Shown here: positions 25,001 through 34,165 of the stretch, piece by piece
Layout: every line of letters starts with the position of its first letter
How positions within the stretch are numbered: position 1 is the first letter of the stretch
Assembly: GCA_003554785.1 (NCBI GenBank)
Contig: PWHG01000071.1
Span: forward strand, 1 to 46,271
DNA length: 46,271 nt
Reading direction: 5' to 3'
From: Candidatus Falkowiibacteriota bacterium
Lineage (GTDB): Bacteria; Patescibacteriota; Patescibacteriia; Patescibacteriales; UBA12465
Made by a program: the position numbers and the translations under genes
Notes under the pieces: generated by a model
Database searches by the model: none
What the model saw: the letters and a program-made list of their open reading frames with translations, nothing else
Told to the model about the DNA's origin: nothing

Positions 25001-26275
25001 TTAATCTTGCCACTGTTTATCTTGCCTTACTAAATATTTAGCGTCTTTTGAACTTTTTAAGATTGCTTTAGTAATTTTTTCCATTCTAGCACCTTGGCTT
25101 CCTTTAATTAAAACTACATCATCTTCATTTAGCTTTGTTTTTAAAAATTCCGTTAAAGATTGTTGGCTGGAAAATATAATTATTCTATCTTTGGCAACAC
25201 TGCTTTCTTCAAGATCATCTTTTAATTCTTTAATTATATCTCCAAATAATAAAACATAATCTATTTTTGCCTTCTTTATCGCTTTAGCAATTAAACTAAA
25301 GCCAGACTTTTTATAAGCACCAATTTCCAATATATCACCTAAAACCACATATTTTTTAGTTGAAAAATTTAATTTTTCTAAAGTTTTTACTGCCAGACAA
25401 ACCGAAGCTGGTGAAGCATTATAGCTATCATCGATTATATGAGAATTATTTATTCCTTTTAAATAATTCATTCTTCCTGGAGCTAGTGAAAAACTTTTAA
25501 GTTTTTCACCAATATCGACTAAATTCAAATTTGATTTTAAAGCTACTAAACTAGCCGCCAGTATTGCATATAGACCTGAATCATTGATAATTTTTTCAAG
25601 TTGTATGGGAAGAACTGCGCCTTGATAATCTAATTTTACATGAATACCACCAAAATAATCAGATTCCTTGTCTAAGCGATATTTTAAATCTATAAGTTTT
25701 AAATTGGCATCACTACTAAAACCAAAGCTTAAAACTTGGGTTTGAGAGACATCTTTCATAGATAAAACTAAAGGATCGTCATGGTTTAATATAACCATAC
25801 CTGAATTTTTAGTATTTTTAACTAATTTCTGCTTTTCTTCTTTAATATGCTCTAAACTAGAAAAATATTGAAAATGAGAATGACTAACTGCTGTTACCAC
25901 TGCTATATCTGGCTTTACAATTGAACATAAATAATCCATATCACCAGGCCTGTCAATACCCATTTCTAAAATCAATATTTCCGGATATTTTTGTTTGTAA
26001 ATAATAAGTCCAAAAGCAAAAAAAATAATTTTCACCCAGCCGAAAATTGATCGCCCGGGCGATATCCTACCAATTATAGTTAAAGGTAGACCGATCTCAT
26101 TATTATAATTTTTATAATTTGTGTAAACAAAAAAATAATCTTTTAGGATGTGATTAATTGCGTCTTTAGCTCCAGTTTTTCCTACCGAACCGGTAATGGC
26201 AATAACCTTAGGCTGATATCTTTTAAGTATCAACTTAGCTAAAATCTTTAATGTTTTTTGTAATATATTTTTCAT
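25001..26275 (-). CDS. murF: MurF-type Mur ligase lacking the N-terminal UDP-MurNAc domain
   Basis: 424 residues. The central ATPase domain begins almost at once: the P-loop TGSVGKTGAKD is at about residues 28-38, where MurF normally has about 100 residues before it. NYNNEIGLPLTI, LEMGIDRPGDM and AVSHSHFQYF follow, then the C-terminal ligase domain with DDSYNASPAS and VVLGDILEIG. The motifs fit MurF (D-Ala-D-Ala addition to the UDP-MurNAc-tripeptide) better than MurE or MurC. The missing first domain normally holds the UDP, so substrate binding must differ. A hydrophobic stretch (about 76-94, FGWVKIIFFAFGLIIY) may sit on the membrane. Last gene of the division/wall cluster, one base after ftsI. 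Confidence 0.85.
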   Translation of the reverse strand: MKNILQKTLKILAKLILKRYQPKVIAITGSVGKTGAKDAINHILKDYFFVYTNYKNYNNEIGLPLTIIGRISPGRSIFGWVKIIFFAFGLIIYKQKYPEILILEMGIDRPGDMDYLCSIVKPDIAVVTAVSHSHFQYFSSLEHIKEEKQKLVKNTKNSGMVILNHDDPLVLSMKDVSQTQVLSFGFSSDANLKLIDLKYRLDKESDYFGGIHVKLDYQGAVLPIQLEKIINDSGLYAILAASLVALKSNLNLVDIGEKLKSFSLAPGRMNYLKGINNSHIIDDSYNASPASVCLAVKTLEKLNFSTKKYVVLGDILEIGAYKKSGFSLIAKAIKKAKIDYVLLFGDIIKELKDDLEESSVAKDRIIIFSSQQSLTEFLKTKLNEDDVVLIKGSQGARMEKITKAILKSSKDAKYLVRQDKQWQD

Positions 26276-26276
26276 T

Positions 26277-28358
26277 TTAGTAACTTTTTGGGATTTGATA
26301 ATAATTTAATAAAAACTCAGCAATATCTCGCCATAAAGGAGCAGCTGAAGCAGCTGCAAATCTTACACCTTTTGGTTTATCTATTTTAACTAACATAACA
26401 AAGGCTGGATCATCTATGGGAGCTACACCAGTAAATACATGAATATGTTGATCTTCTAGGTAACCACCAGGTCCTGGGATTTGCGCTGTTCCGGTTTTTC
26501 CACCAATATAATAACCTGGGATTTGCGCTTCACTGGCATGCCCTTTACTAACTACATTAGCTAACATAGCTAAACTAGTATTGGCTGCTCTTTGAGAAAT
26601 CACTTGTCTAACTGTCTGAGGTGATGTTTTATGAGAAAAACCATCGGGTTTAACAATTTCTGAGACAATGTAGGGTTTCATTAAAACTCCATTATTAGCT
26701 AATACTTGATAGGACATAAGCATTTGCAGAGGTGTAAGAGCAATTCCTTGACCATAGGAAGCAGTGGCAGCATCAATTTCTCTAATTCTTCTACCAACTA
26801 AATTATCAATATTACCAGCACTTTCAGTGCCTAATTCAATACCAGTTCTTTCACCAAAACCGAAATCTTGTAAATACAGAGCAAAAACTTCAGCTCCAGT
26901 TTGGCGCATAGCAAAAATTGCTCCCGTATTTAAAGATTTATTCAAAACTGTTTTCATGTCAACTATACCATATGGTCCGTGGGTACTATAATCAGAATTT
27001 CTAATTGGCCTTGGCCAACCACTAATTGAAATCTTTCCTTTATCATTATAACTAGTATCAGGAGTAATTTTCTCCTGATCTAGAGCAATTGCCATGGTAA
27101 TAGTTTTAAAAGTCGAGCCAGGCTCAAACTGATATGAGGTGGCTGGATTATTAAAAACTGAAATATCTTCTACTTGACGAAAATTATTAGGATCAAAACT
27201 TGGTTCAGAACACATAGATATTATTTTCCCGGTATCTGGCTCTACAATAATTACTGAGCCACCCTCAGCTTGGTGGTGTTTTACGCTTTCTTTTAATTTT
27301 TGGCAAACATAATGCTGAATACTACGATTAACCGTTAAAACTAGATCACTGCCTGACTCAGGAGCTACATATTCTCGATCATTTACAATTATTGTTCTTC
27401 CTGAACCTCTTTCAGTTTGCAGGTATCCGGAAGAGCCGGAAAGCTCAGTTTCAAAAAATTCTTCTAAACCGTAGCGACCAACATAATCATGTCCATCCAT
27501 TCCTACAAAACCCAATAGATGTGAAGCTAAGCTTGGTTCTGGATAAAAGCGATGTGATGTCATATGAAAGGCAACTCCCTCAATACTCATTACTGCACCA
27601 GTTTCTTTGTCATAAACTCTCTCAAGTCGTCTCTCTAAATCTTTAGCCTCGTAAGTTTTTTCTTCATCACTGAGCAGAAAAGCATATAAAGAAAGTAAAG
27701 TGTCGTCATCAACTTTTCTCATAAAAGGTTCATAAGGATCACCTGGTTTATCTAAAATTAATAAATAATCATCAATTATTTCTTGTTTTCTTTCTAAAAC
27801 TTCGTTTTCAATCTGCAGTTCTCGTAGTTCATAAGCTTCGGGACTGTTGTATTGCGCTTCCATTTGTCTTCTGGCTTCGGCTTTTTTTTCTTGCTTTTCT
27901 TCATCACTTAAATCATCATTATCTTCAATTAAAGCTAAACGATTATTTAATCTTTGTTTAAAAGGTAGTGAAGCTTCTTTTTTGACTTCTTCTACAAGTT
28001 CTTCTTCATCAAAAAATTCATAAAATTTCTTAGCTAAAGCTTCAGGGTCACTTATATTTTTTGGCACAAGATAGATAAATGCAAAATCTTTGTTAGTGGC
28101 AGCTAAAAATAGATTTTGCTGACCACCAAAACTTTCTCTTAAATATATCTTTCCCCTATCAGCTTGCAATTGATTGTATACTTGATGTTGACTATTGGCT
28201 AAACCAGCGTATAAATCATGATTTATAACTTGAAGAGAGAAAAGTCTAATAATTAATAATGCAAATAATAAAAAAATAACCGTTCCCGCAACTCGTAAAC
28301 GATTATTACTAGCTATATACTTCTCCTTTTTAGTTTTTTTATTATAATCTCGCCACAT
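26277..28358 (-). CDS. ftsI: Class B penicillin-binding protein, FtsI/PBP2-like
   Basis: 693 residues from ATG 28358; a TTG three codons upstream is a less likely start. One N-terminal transmembrane helix (FLLFALLIIRLFSLQV), then the dimerisation region with ADRGKIYLRE. Between about residues 100 and 230 lies a long, highly charged helical insertion. The transpeptidase domain carries the active-site STFK (GSTFKTI), SLN (KSLNTGA) and KTGTAQ motifs. It cross-links septal peptidoglycan outside the membrane; there is no glycosyltransferase domain. It lies 32 bases after ftsL and 1 base before murF. Confidence 0.93.
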   Translation of the reverse strand: MWRDYNKKTKKEKYIASNNRLRVAGTVIFLLFALLIIRLFSLQVINHDLYAGLANSQHQVYNQLQADRGKIYLRESFGGQQNLFLAATNKDFAFIYLVPKNISDPEALAKKFYEFFDEEELVEEVKKEASLPFKQRLNNRLALIEDNDDLSDEEKQEKKAEARRQMEAQYNSPEAYELRELQIENEVLERKQEIIDDYLLILDKPGDPYEPFMRKVDDDTLLSLYAFLLSDEEKTYEAKDLERRLERVYDKETGAVMSIEGVAFHMTSHRFYPEPSLASHLLGFVGMDGHDYVGRYGLEEFFETELSGSSGYLQTERGSGRTIIVNDREYVAPESGSDLVLTVNRSIQHYVCQKLKESVKHHQAEGGSVIIVEPDTGKIISMCSEPSFDPNNFRQVEDISVFNNPATSYQFEPGSTFKTITMAIALDQEKITPDTSYNDKGKISISGWPRPIRNSDYSTHGPYGIVDMKTVLNKSLNTGAIFAMRQTGAEVFALYLQDFGFGERTGIELGTESAGNIDNLVGRRIREIDAATASYGQGIALTPLQMLMSYQVLANNGVLMKPYIVSEIVKPDGFSHKTSPQTVRQVISQRAANTSLAMLANVVSKGHASEAQIPGYYIGGKTGTAQIPGPGGYLEDQHIHVFTGVAPIDDPAFVMLVKIDKPKGVRFAAASAAPLWRDIAEFLLNYYQIPKSY

Positions 28359-28390
28359 AAAAAACAAGCATTATTAAATTATCAATCAAT

Positions 28391-28720
28391 TTAGCGACGA
28401 GCCATACTAGATTCCTTAGCACTTAAATGAGTTACATTTTTAACACTCACTAGCTGCAATTCATCAATTTTATATTTAACTTCATTATATGACTTCATCG
28501 CCATTAAATTAGATTCTAAACTTCGATTTTCCTCAGACAGTAAACTTAATTCTCGATTTAGATCTCTAATTACAAAACCTTTTCCAGCCATATCATTGCA
28601 AATGGCTAAATTAGTTCCTCCTATTAAAATAAGTAGAGAAATTAAAACAAAATTAATTTTTTTCCAAGAAATTAAAGTGTATTTCTTTTTACTGATTTTT
28701 TTTGATTTTAAGGCGGTCAT
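28391..28720 (-). CDS. ftsL: FtsL-like small bitopic division protein
   Basis: 109 residues. A basic N-terminus (KSKKISKKK), one transmembrane helix (about 27-43, FVLISLLILIGGTNLAI), then a coiled-coil stretch (LNRELSLLSEENRSLESNL). This is the FtsL/DivIC layout. Sequence conservation in this family is weak, so the call rests mainly on topology and on the position between rsmH and ftsI, where ftsL always lies in the division/wall cluster. It would link the FtsQ-FtsB subcomplex to the septal synthase. Confidence 0.75.
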   Translation of the reverse strand: MTALKSKKISKKKYTLISWKKINFVLISLLILIGGTNLAICNDMAGKGFVIRDLNRELSLLSEENRSLESNLMAMKSYNEVKYKIDELQLVSVKNVTHLSAKESSMARR

Positions 28721-28734
28721 ATTATTTTTAATTA

Positions 28735-29679
28735 TTAATAAATTTTTTCTGCAACTCGTAATTTTGCGCTACGAGACCTAGGATTGTCTTTTTTTTCTTC
28801 ATCAGTGGCTACTAATGGTTTTTTTGTTAATATTTTTAATTTCGGATCCTGACATGTACAAATTAAATCACTGGGCAAACATCTACAATTTCGTGAATTT
28901 TCACGAAAAAAATTTTTCACTATTCTATCTTCACCACTATGAAATGATATGGCTACAATTCTCCCTCCACTTTTAATTAAATCCAAACTTTTAGCTAAGG
29001 CCAAGCGCAAATTATTTAATTCATCATTGGTAGCAATTCTTAAAGCTTGAAAATATACAGTAGCGGGATGAATTCTTTTATTTTTAAAGTTTTTAACAGG
29101 TAATGAACTTTCTATAATCTCCAGTAAGTGTTTGACTCGGGCGATTCTTTTCTTCCTTCTGTAGAAAACAATCGCCCGAGAGACACGATATGCATGGGGA
29201 TCTTCGCCGAAATCCTTGAATATTTTAACTAAATCCTTTAATGAATAATAATTTACAATTTCTATCGTTTTATCAGCCAATTCCTTAGAAAAAGCCATAT
29301 TCAGTGGAGCATCCTTTTTAAATGAAAAACCTCTATCTTCATCTTCTAGCTGGTCAGATGATAAACCTAAGTCAAAAACAATTCCTGAACAAGTATCTTT
29401 TTCAATTCCCTCTTTTTCTGCGATCTCATCTAAATTAGCAAAATTATTTAATACAGTTTTTATACTTAAGTCCTTTTTATCTTTAATTAAATGATCAAAT
29501 TTTTTTTTAGCTTTTACGTCCCATTCAATTGAAAATACTTTTCCTTTTTTTCCAACTAACTTGGCTATTTCTTGACTATAATTACCAGCTCCTAGGGTGC
29601 AATCAATAAAAACTTGTCCGGATTTGGGGTCTAAAAAGTCCAAAACTTCTTTTAACATCACTGGCTTGTGAATTGACAT
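28735..29679 (-). CDS. rsmH: 16S rRNA (cytosine1402-N4)-methyltransferase RsmH
   Basis: 314 residues, full length. HKPVMLKEVLDFL at the N-terminus, the SAM loop DCTLGAGNYSQEI, VFDLGLSSDQLEDEDRGFSF, HPATVYFQALRIATNDEL and SFHSGEDRIVKNFFR are RsmH signatures. It methylates C1402 of 16S rRNA in the decoding site. It lies 10 bases after mraZ and 14 before ftsL, its canonical position. Confidence 0.97.
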   Translation of the reverse strand: MSIHKPVMLKEVLDFLDPKSGQVFIDCTLGAGNYSQEIAKLVGKKGKVFSIEWDVKAKKKFDHLIKDKKDLSIKTVLNNFANLDEIAEKEGIEKDTCSGIVFDLGLSSDQLEDEDRGFSFKKDAPLNMAFSKELADKTIEIVNYYSLKDLVKIFKDFGEDPHAYRVSRAIVFYRRKKRIARVKHLLEIIESSLPVKNFKNKRIHPATVYFQALRIATNDELNNLRLALAKSLDLIKSGGRIVAISFHSGEDRIVKNFFRENSRNCRCLPSDLICTCQDPKLKILTKKPLVATDEEKKDNPRSRSAKLRVAEKIY

Positions 29680-29689
29680 ATATAAATTA

Positions 29690-30121
29690 TTAGATACCTA
29701 ATTCACCTAAAGCCTCGGCAATATCATTACTATTTCTCTCTGCCCTTCCTTTATATTTCTCCCAAGCTTCCTGATCCCAAATTTCTAAATGATTATATAA
29801 ACCAGCCACGACAATTTTTTTCTCTAAACCGGAAAATTTTCTAAGATACTCTGGTAAGGTAATTCTTCCCTGATTGTCAAATTCAACATCCATAGCTCCA
29901 GCTAACATATGTCGAGCAAAAGCTCTAGCTTTAGCTTGACTAATTGGCAGTGAGGCAAACTTTTCAGCAATTTTTTTAAACTGTTCTTTGGAATACAAAA
30001 AAAGACAATCATCTAGTCCTTTAGTGACGACTGCCCCCTTTTTTAAAACACTTCGAAACTTAGCGGGTATCGCTAAGCGTCCTTTGCTATCTAAGATGTG
30101 ATTGTATTCGCCTATAAACAT
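29690..30121 (-). CDS. mraZ: Transcriptional regulator MraZ
   Basis: 143 residues with two SpoVT/AbrB-like halves. The first is F.GEY.H.LDSKGRLAIPAKFR and the second VEFDNQGRITLPEYLRKF; the DSKGR and DNQGR pairs are the DNA-contact positions. MraZ forms a ring and represses its own division/wall operon. Three G-rich pentamers at exact 10-base spacing (30142-30166) lie between the promoter and the ATG, matching the repeat layout of MraZ boxes. It is the first gene of mraZ-rsmH-ftsL-ftsI-murF. Confidence 0.97.
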   Translation of the reverse strand: MFIGEYNHILDSKGRLAIPAKFRSVLKKGAVVTKGLDDCLFLYSKEQFKKIAEKFASLPISQAKARAFARHMLAGAMDVEFDNQGRITLPEYLRKFSGLEKKIVVAGLYNHLEIWDQEAWEKYKGRAERNSNDIAEALGELGI

Positions 30122-30141
30122 AAATTTATATTTATGAAATT

Positions 30142-30166
30142 CCCCTTAATACCCCACTTTTCACCT
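30142..30166 (-). promoter_or_regulatory. Candidate MraZ boxes
   Basis: On the minus strand AGGTG, TGGGG and AGGGG start exactly ten bases apart in the mraZ leader. Known MraZ operators are tandem TGGGN-type pentamers with 5-base spacers, the same period. Their position downstream of the promoter fits autorepression. Confidence 0.6.
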
Positions 30167-30176
30167 TTATAATTTA

Positions 30177-30205
30177 ATTATACACCACTTATGCACTACC
30201 GTCAA
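30177..30205 (-). promoter_or_regulatory. mraZ promoter
   Basis: The minus strand reads TTGACG (30205-30200), a 17-base spacer, then TATAAT (30182-30177). The predicted start is near 30170, with a leader of about 50 bases that carries the candidate MraZ boxes. Confidence 0.8.
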
Positions 30206-30243
30206 CCCTAAATATTGCTTTAAAATAAGCGAAAAAATAAAGA

Positions 30244-30273
30244 AAAAGACTACTTATCCACAAGTAGTCTTTT
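30244..30273 (-). terminator. Intrinsic terminator after tsaB
   Basis: Perfect 12-bp stem (aaaagactactt/aagtagtctttt) around the loop atccac, with T-rich tracts on both sides. It closes the methyltransferase-to-tsaB operon just upstream of the mraZ promoter. Confidence 0.85.
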
Positions 30274-30308
30274 ATTTTTTATATTTTTGAAAATTATTTA
30301 TCCACAGC

Positions 30309-30680
30309 TCATTTTTTCTTTCCTATACTAGCTTCTTTTTCATAATTAGCTTTTACTAACTTTTTGCTTGAGAATTTTTTATTTTTTTGTTCTTTGGTCT
30401 CTGCACTATTTACCGGAATCTGCAGAGAATAAGCAAGAGCATTGGCAGTTAAAACACCAATTCTTAGACCAGTAAAAGTTCCTCCATAATTGTAAACTCT
30501 AATCTCTTTAATATCTTTTAATTTAACATTGGAGCTTTTTAAAAGTTTATCAATACTAAGCAGTAATTTTTCAGCTTGTTTTTTTTTAGCTTTAATTTGT
30601 TTTTTTAAAATCAGCTTATCATCTTTTTTCAGTGACACTTCCAAACTATCAACTAAAGATGTATTTATATATAAAATCAT
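30309..30680 (-). CDS. tsaB: TsaB-like protein, N-terminal half only
   Basis: 123 residues; TsaB is usually about 220-230. It begins [16 protein letters not shown] (an ASKHA-fold strand, normally LAIDTS) and contains YGGTFTGLRIGVLTANALAY, the counterpart of the GPGSFTGLRIG signature. The fold stops soon after residue 95 and a lysine-rich tail follows. TsaB is the scaffold that binds TsaD during t6A37 tRNA modification. The first subdomain, which contains the TsaD-contacting helices, is what remains. The start overlaps the dus stop (ATGA) and a good terminator follows, so this is a settled short form rather than a fresh frameshift, though truncation cannot be excluded. Confidence 0.75.
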   Translation of the reverse strand: MILYINTSLVDSLEVSLKKDDKLILKKQIKAKKKQAEKLLLSIDKLLKSSNVKLKDIKEIRVYNYGGTFTGLRIGVLTANALAYSLQIPVNSAETKEQKNKKFSSKKLVKANYEKEASIGKKK

Positions 30681-31618
30681 ATTTTTAAAATTTCTTTTAA
30701 GTCTGACAAATTGCTAGCATGAACTAATTTTTGTCGGTAAGTGCTAGCCTGGGGAAAATTTTGCATATAATAGCAAAGATGTTTTCTCAGAGCTACTACA
30801 GTATTTTCTCCATATTCTTTTTCCGCTAATTTAGCGTGTTTGATGATGAGTGAAAATAATTGTTTTTTATTTAAATTAATTGGTTTTTCTTTTTTAATTT
30901 CTTCAAAAAGCCAAGGTCGGTTAAGAGCTCCTCTAGCTAAGGCAAGACCATCAGCTTGAGTTTCTTTTAAAGTTTTGTTAGCGATTTCAAGATTGTAAAT
31001 ATTACCATTGGCAATTACCTTCCCTTCAAAAATTTTATTTATTTCTTTAATTACTGAATAATCTATCTCTCCAGTAAATCCTTGCTTTAAGCTACGACCA
31101 TGAACTATAATTGCACTTATATCTAAATCAGCTAAATACTTCACAAACTCAATTGCTGTTGTACCATAAGCTTCTTTTCTAATTTTAATTGAAACCGGCA
31201 AGTCAGTATTGTCAATTACAGCTTTGATAATTTTTCTAGCTCTTTTTTTATCATTCATTAAATCTACACCGGCTGATTGTTTAACAACTTTAGAAACTGG
31301 ACAACCGCAATTAATGTCAATTCCTGCTGGCTTGATTTTTTCACTTACTATTTTAGTGGCTAAAGGAAAATGTTTTTCATCGCCACCAAAAAGTTGCACG
31401 ACATAATTTTTTTCCTTTTTAGATTTTTTAAGAAGCTCAAGAGTTTTATTTTTCTCTTTTTGATTATAATAAAGAGCAGTCGCTGAGGCCATTTCGCTAT
31501 AAACTACATCAGCTCCATAATCTTGGCAAATTTCTCTAAAAACTAGGTTAGTAAATCCGGCTATTGGTGCCAATACTAAAATAGGAGTTTTAAGTTTTAA
31601 CCAAAAATTATTTCTCAT
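30677..31618 (-). CDS. dusB: tRNA-dihydrouridine synthase
   Basis: 313 residues, FMN-dependent TIM barrel. [13 protein letters not shown] opens the barrel, [16 protein letters not shown] contains the catalytic Cys (NxGCP), IKIRKE and [14 protein letters not shown] hold FMN and tRNA contacts, and VIANGNIYN and [10 protein letters not shown] bind the FMN phosphate. It reduces uridines of tRNA to dihydrouridine. The DusB label is the usual one for the single Dus of many bacteria and was not tested further. ATGA overlaps link it to cysS before and tsaB after. Confidence 0.92.
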   Translation of the reverse strand: MRNNFWLKLKTPILVLAPIAGFTNLVFREICQDYGADVVYSEMASATALYYNQKEKNKTLELLKKSKKEKNYVVQLFGGDEKHFPLATKIVSEKIKPAGIDINCGCPVSKVVKQSAGVDLMNDKKRARKIIKAVIDNTDLPVSIKIRKEAYGTTAIEFVKYLADLDISAIIVHGRSLKQGFTGEIDYSVIKEINKIFEGKVIANGNIYNLEIANKTLKETQADGLALARGALNRPWLFEEIKKEKPINLNKKQLFSLIIKHAKLAEKEYGENTVVALRKHLCYYMQNFPQASTYRQKLVHASNLSDLKEILKI

Positions 31619-33033
31619 CTTTTCTTTTTAATAATTTGCTCTCCACTTTGTTTGTCCTCTAAAATATAACCTAAACCTTCAACTTCTTTTCTTAAGTTAT
31701 CAGCAGTTTGATAATCTTTATTTTCTCGAGCCAGAGTTCTTTTTTCAAGTAATTGTTTTAAATTTTTAGGCCACTTCTCTTTTTCAATTGTTTGATTTAA
31801 ATAACTACCAGCATTTTTCAAGTCTAAGCCTAAAACTTTATCAAAATCAAGAGCAGTTTTTAACTTATCTTCATCTTTTAGGTCAGATTTTAATAAATTA
31901 AACAAAACCGCTAAGGCTTGAGGTGCATTTAAATCATCATTTATGGCTTTTAGAAACTGAAGTTTAAATTTCTCATCAACTTTGGCTGTTTTTAAATTTT
32001 TATCTTTAATTAAGTCAATTTGCTTATATAATTTATCAAGACTTTCTTGAGCACTTAAAAATGATTCCCTGCTATACTCCATAGGTTTTCGATAATGAAC
32101 TTGCAAGCTAGCTAGGCGATAAGCTAGTGGATTTATGTTTAATTCTTTTATTATTTTTTTTAAGGTTAAAAAATTACCTTCACTTTTAGCCATTTTTTTA
32201 CCACCAACAATATTTAAAAAAGAATTATGTAGCCAATAATTGAAAAATTTCTCTCCAGTGGCAGCCTCGCTTTGAGCAATTTCATTACTATGATGAACAT
32301 TTATGTGGTCAATTCCACCGCAGTGAATATCTCTTTGCTTTTTTAAATACTTTAAACTAAGAGCTGAGCATTCAATATGCCAACCTGGAAAACCAGTGCC
32401 CCAAGGTGAGGACCACTCCATTTGTCTTTGCTTGTCTTTTGGAGAAAATTTCCAAAGGGCAAAATCAGTGGAATTTTTCTTTTCTTGATTTTTTTCAACT
32501 CTAGCCCCTTCTTTTAGATTTTCAAGTGGTAAGTGGCTAAGCTGATTATAGTTTTCAAATTTTGCAGTATTGAAATAAACTCCATCAGATGTTAAATAAG
32601 TGTAGCCTTTTTTTTCTAAAGTTTTTATTAATTCAATTTGTTCATTGATATGATCACTAACTTTACACCAAATATCTGGCTCTTCTATATTTAATGCCTT
32701 TATGTCAGCTACAAAAGCTTTTGTGTAGTAATTTGCAATTTCATAAGCATTTTTCTTTTCTTTTTTAGCTTGTTCTTCTATTTTATCTTCTCCCATGTCC
32801 ATATCACCAGTTAAATGACCGACATCGGTGATATTCATAATATGTTTTACTTTGTAATCATTGTAAAGCAAAACCCTTTTAAGTAGATCTTCAAATAAAT
32901 AAGAGCGCAGGTTGCCAATATGAGCATAGTTATAAACTGTTGGTCCGCAAGTATATAGACCAACTTTAGAAGGGTAAATTTCTTTAAATTTTTCTTTTTG
33001 ACGACTTAATGTATTGTATAAATATATTTCCAT
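31615..33033 (-). CDS. cysS: Cysteinyl-tRNA synthetase
   Basis: 472 residues, full length. [21 protein letters not shown] includes the zinc Cys and the HIGH-type HIGN motif. [15 protein letters not shown] and [19 protein letters not shown] hold the remaining zinc ligands, and KMAKSEGN is the KMSKS-type loop. It charges tRNA-Cys. The stop TGA overlaps the dus ATG, which shows that UGA is read as stop in this genome. Confidence 0.97.
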   Translation of the reverse strand: MEIYLYNTLSRQKEKFKEIYPSKVGLYTCGPTVYNYAHIGNLRSYLFEDLLKRVLLYNDYKVKHIMNITDVGHLTGDMDMGEDKIEEQAKKEKKNAYEIANYYTKAFVADIKALNIEEPDIWCKVSDHINEQIELIKTLEKKGYTYLTSDGVYFNTAKFENYNQLSHLPLENLKEGARVEKNQEKKNSTDFALWKFSPKDKQRQMEWSSPWGTGFPGWHIECSALSLKYLKKQRDIHCGGIDHINVHHSNEIAQSEAATGEKFFNYWLHNSFLNIVGGKKMAKSEGNFLTLKKIIKELNINPLAYRLASLQVHYRKPMEYSRESFLSAQESLDKLYKQIDLIKDKNLKTAKVDEKFKLQFLKAINDDLNAPQALAVLFNLLKSDLKDEDKLKTALDFDKVLGLDLKNAGSYLNQTIEKEKWPKNLKQLLEKRTLARENKDYQTADNLRKEVEGLGYILEDKQSGEQIIKKKR

Positions 33034-33040
33034 ATTATTT

Positions 33041-33526
33041 TTAATAATTTATATTAATATCTTTAAAATTGCTAACTTCATATAATTGATTATTTTGCTT
33101 TCTTCTGATACTAATTAATCCTGATTTATTGTTTTCTATAAATTCTAAAGAAGCATAAAAAGGAACTTTTTTTCCAGTTTGCCAATCTTTTTCTGTTTGT
33201 AATTTAGAAATATCTACTATATTATTATCTTGCCTATCAACTAAAACCACAAAATAATCACCTTTATCTAACCAAGCACTGGGGATTAAGCCTTTAACTA
33301 AAAATGGGCTGGTAATTAACTCCCCTGAACTAGGATCAATTATTTCAAGAAACAATTCTTCTTCTTTTTCTATTTTATTTTCTTGCACTATTTCTTGTTT
33401 TTCTTCTACTAATTCTTCCTTTACTGGCTCTTGACTATTGCTATCTCTTAACTGTTGAATTCGCAAAATTATAGCACTTAATAATATTATCGCAACTACG
33501 GCTAATAAAAAATTAGTTTTTTTCAT
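33041..33526 (-). CDS. Membrane-anchored protein with Gmad2-like domain
   Basis: 161 residues. An N-terminal signal anchor ([16 protein letters not shown]), then a Glu-rich spacer (about 33-57). The outer domain has [20 protein letters not shown], which resembles the Gmad2 Ig-like domain known from spore-germination and other envelope proteins, and a Lys/Arg-rich C-terminus. Its role is unknown. It is cotranscribed between a nitroreductase and cysS, 7 bases before the latter. Confidence 0.6.
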   Translation of the reverse strand: MKKTNFLLAVVAIILLSAIILRIQQLRDSNSQEPVKEELVEEKQEIVQENKIEKEEELFLEIIDPSSGELITSPFLVKGLIPSAWLDKGDYFVVLVDRQDNNIVDISKLQTEKDWQTGKKVPFYASLEFIENNKSGLISIRRKQNNQLYEVSNFKDININY

Positions 33527-33537
33527 AAAAAATAAAT

Positions 33538-34146
33538 TTAAAAATCAAATTTATCGCGACTACTTATTTTTTCCACCTTAAAGCGACCAGAGGGCTTCTC
33601 ATCTTTTTTTAAATCCTCACTTAAATTATCAATATCTCCAGGAACACCTAAGGCGATAGTAGCAATAATTGAAAAGTCATCGCTAATTTTAAATTTTTCT
33701 TTTAACTTCTCATGATCAAAACCACTCATACCATGAGCTACTAAACCTAGAGCTCTAGCTTGTAGGGCTAAATTTTGCCAAGCCGCACCAGTATCAAACT
33801 TAGCTGTATGATTAACTTTATTGTTCTGGCTAAAATTATTTTTAGCTAAAACAATTAAAAGCGCTCCGGACTTTTTAGCCCAAGACTGATTAAACTCCAC
33901 CAAAGAATCAAGAGTCTCATACCATGCTTTATCATCTTTTAAACTATAGATAAAGCGCCAAGGTTGTTCATTGAAAGCTGATGGGGCAAATCTAGCTGCC
34001 TCTAAAACTGTTAAAACTGCTTCCTCAGTTAAAGCTTCTCCACTTAAGGCTCGAGGAGAAAAACGGTGCCAAAATAAATCTTCAATCTTTTTATCAGGTT
34101 TTCTATAATCTTCTATTGGTAATTGTGAAAAAACATTATTAGACAT
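33538..34146 (-). CDS. Nitroreductase family protein
   Basis: 202 residues. HRFSPRALSGEALTEEAVL and ARFAPSAFNEQPWRF form the FMN-binding N-terminal signature. LIVLAKN, AWQNLALQARALGLVAHGMSG and IATIALGVPGD cover the dimer core. Members are FMN flavoenzymes that reduce nitro, quinone or other substrates with NAD(P)H; the substrate here is not clear. It lies 19 bases after the methyltransferase. Confidence 0.88.
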   Translation of the reverse strand: MSNNVFSQLPIEDYRKPDKKIEDLFWHRFSPRALSGEALTEEAVLTVLEAARFAPSAFNEQPWRFIYSLKDDKAWYETLDSLVEFNQSWAKKSGALLIVLAKNNFSQNNKVNHTAKFDTGAAWQNLALQARALGLVAHGMSGFDHEKLKEKFKISDDFSIIATIALGVPGDIDNLSEDLKKDEKPSGRFKVEKISSRDKFDF

Positions 34147-34165
34147 AAATTTATAAATTAATTTT

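Noticed and set aside
31615-31618. UGA recoding as Gly or Trp, as in some candidate-phyla lineages
   Set aside because: ATGA and GTGA overlaps (for example cysS-dusB here, GT4-DUF4012 at 18497) need UGA to be a stop, and conserved Trp residues are encoded by UGG.
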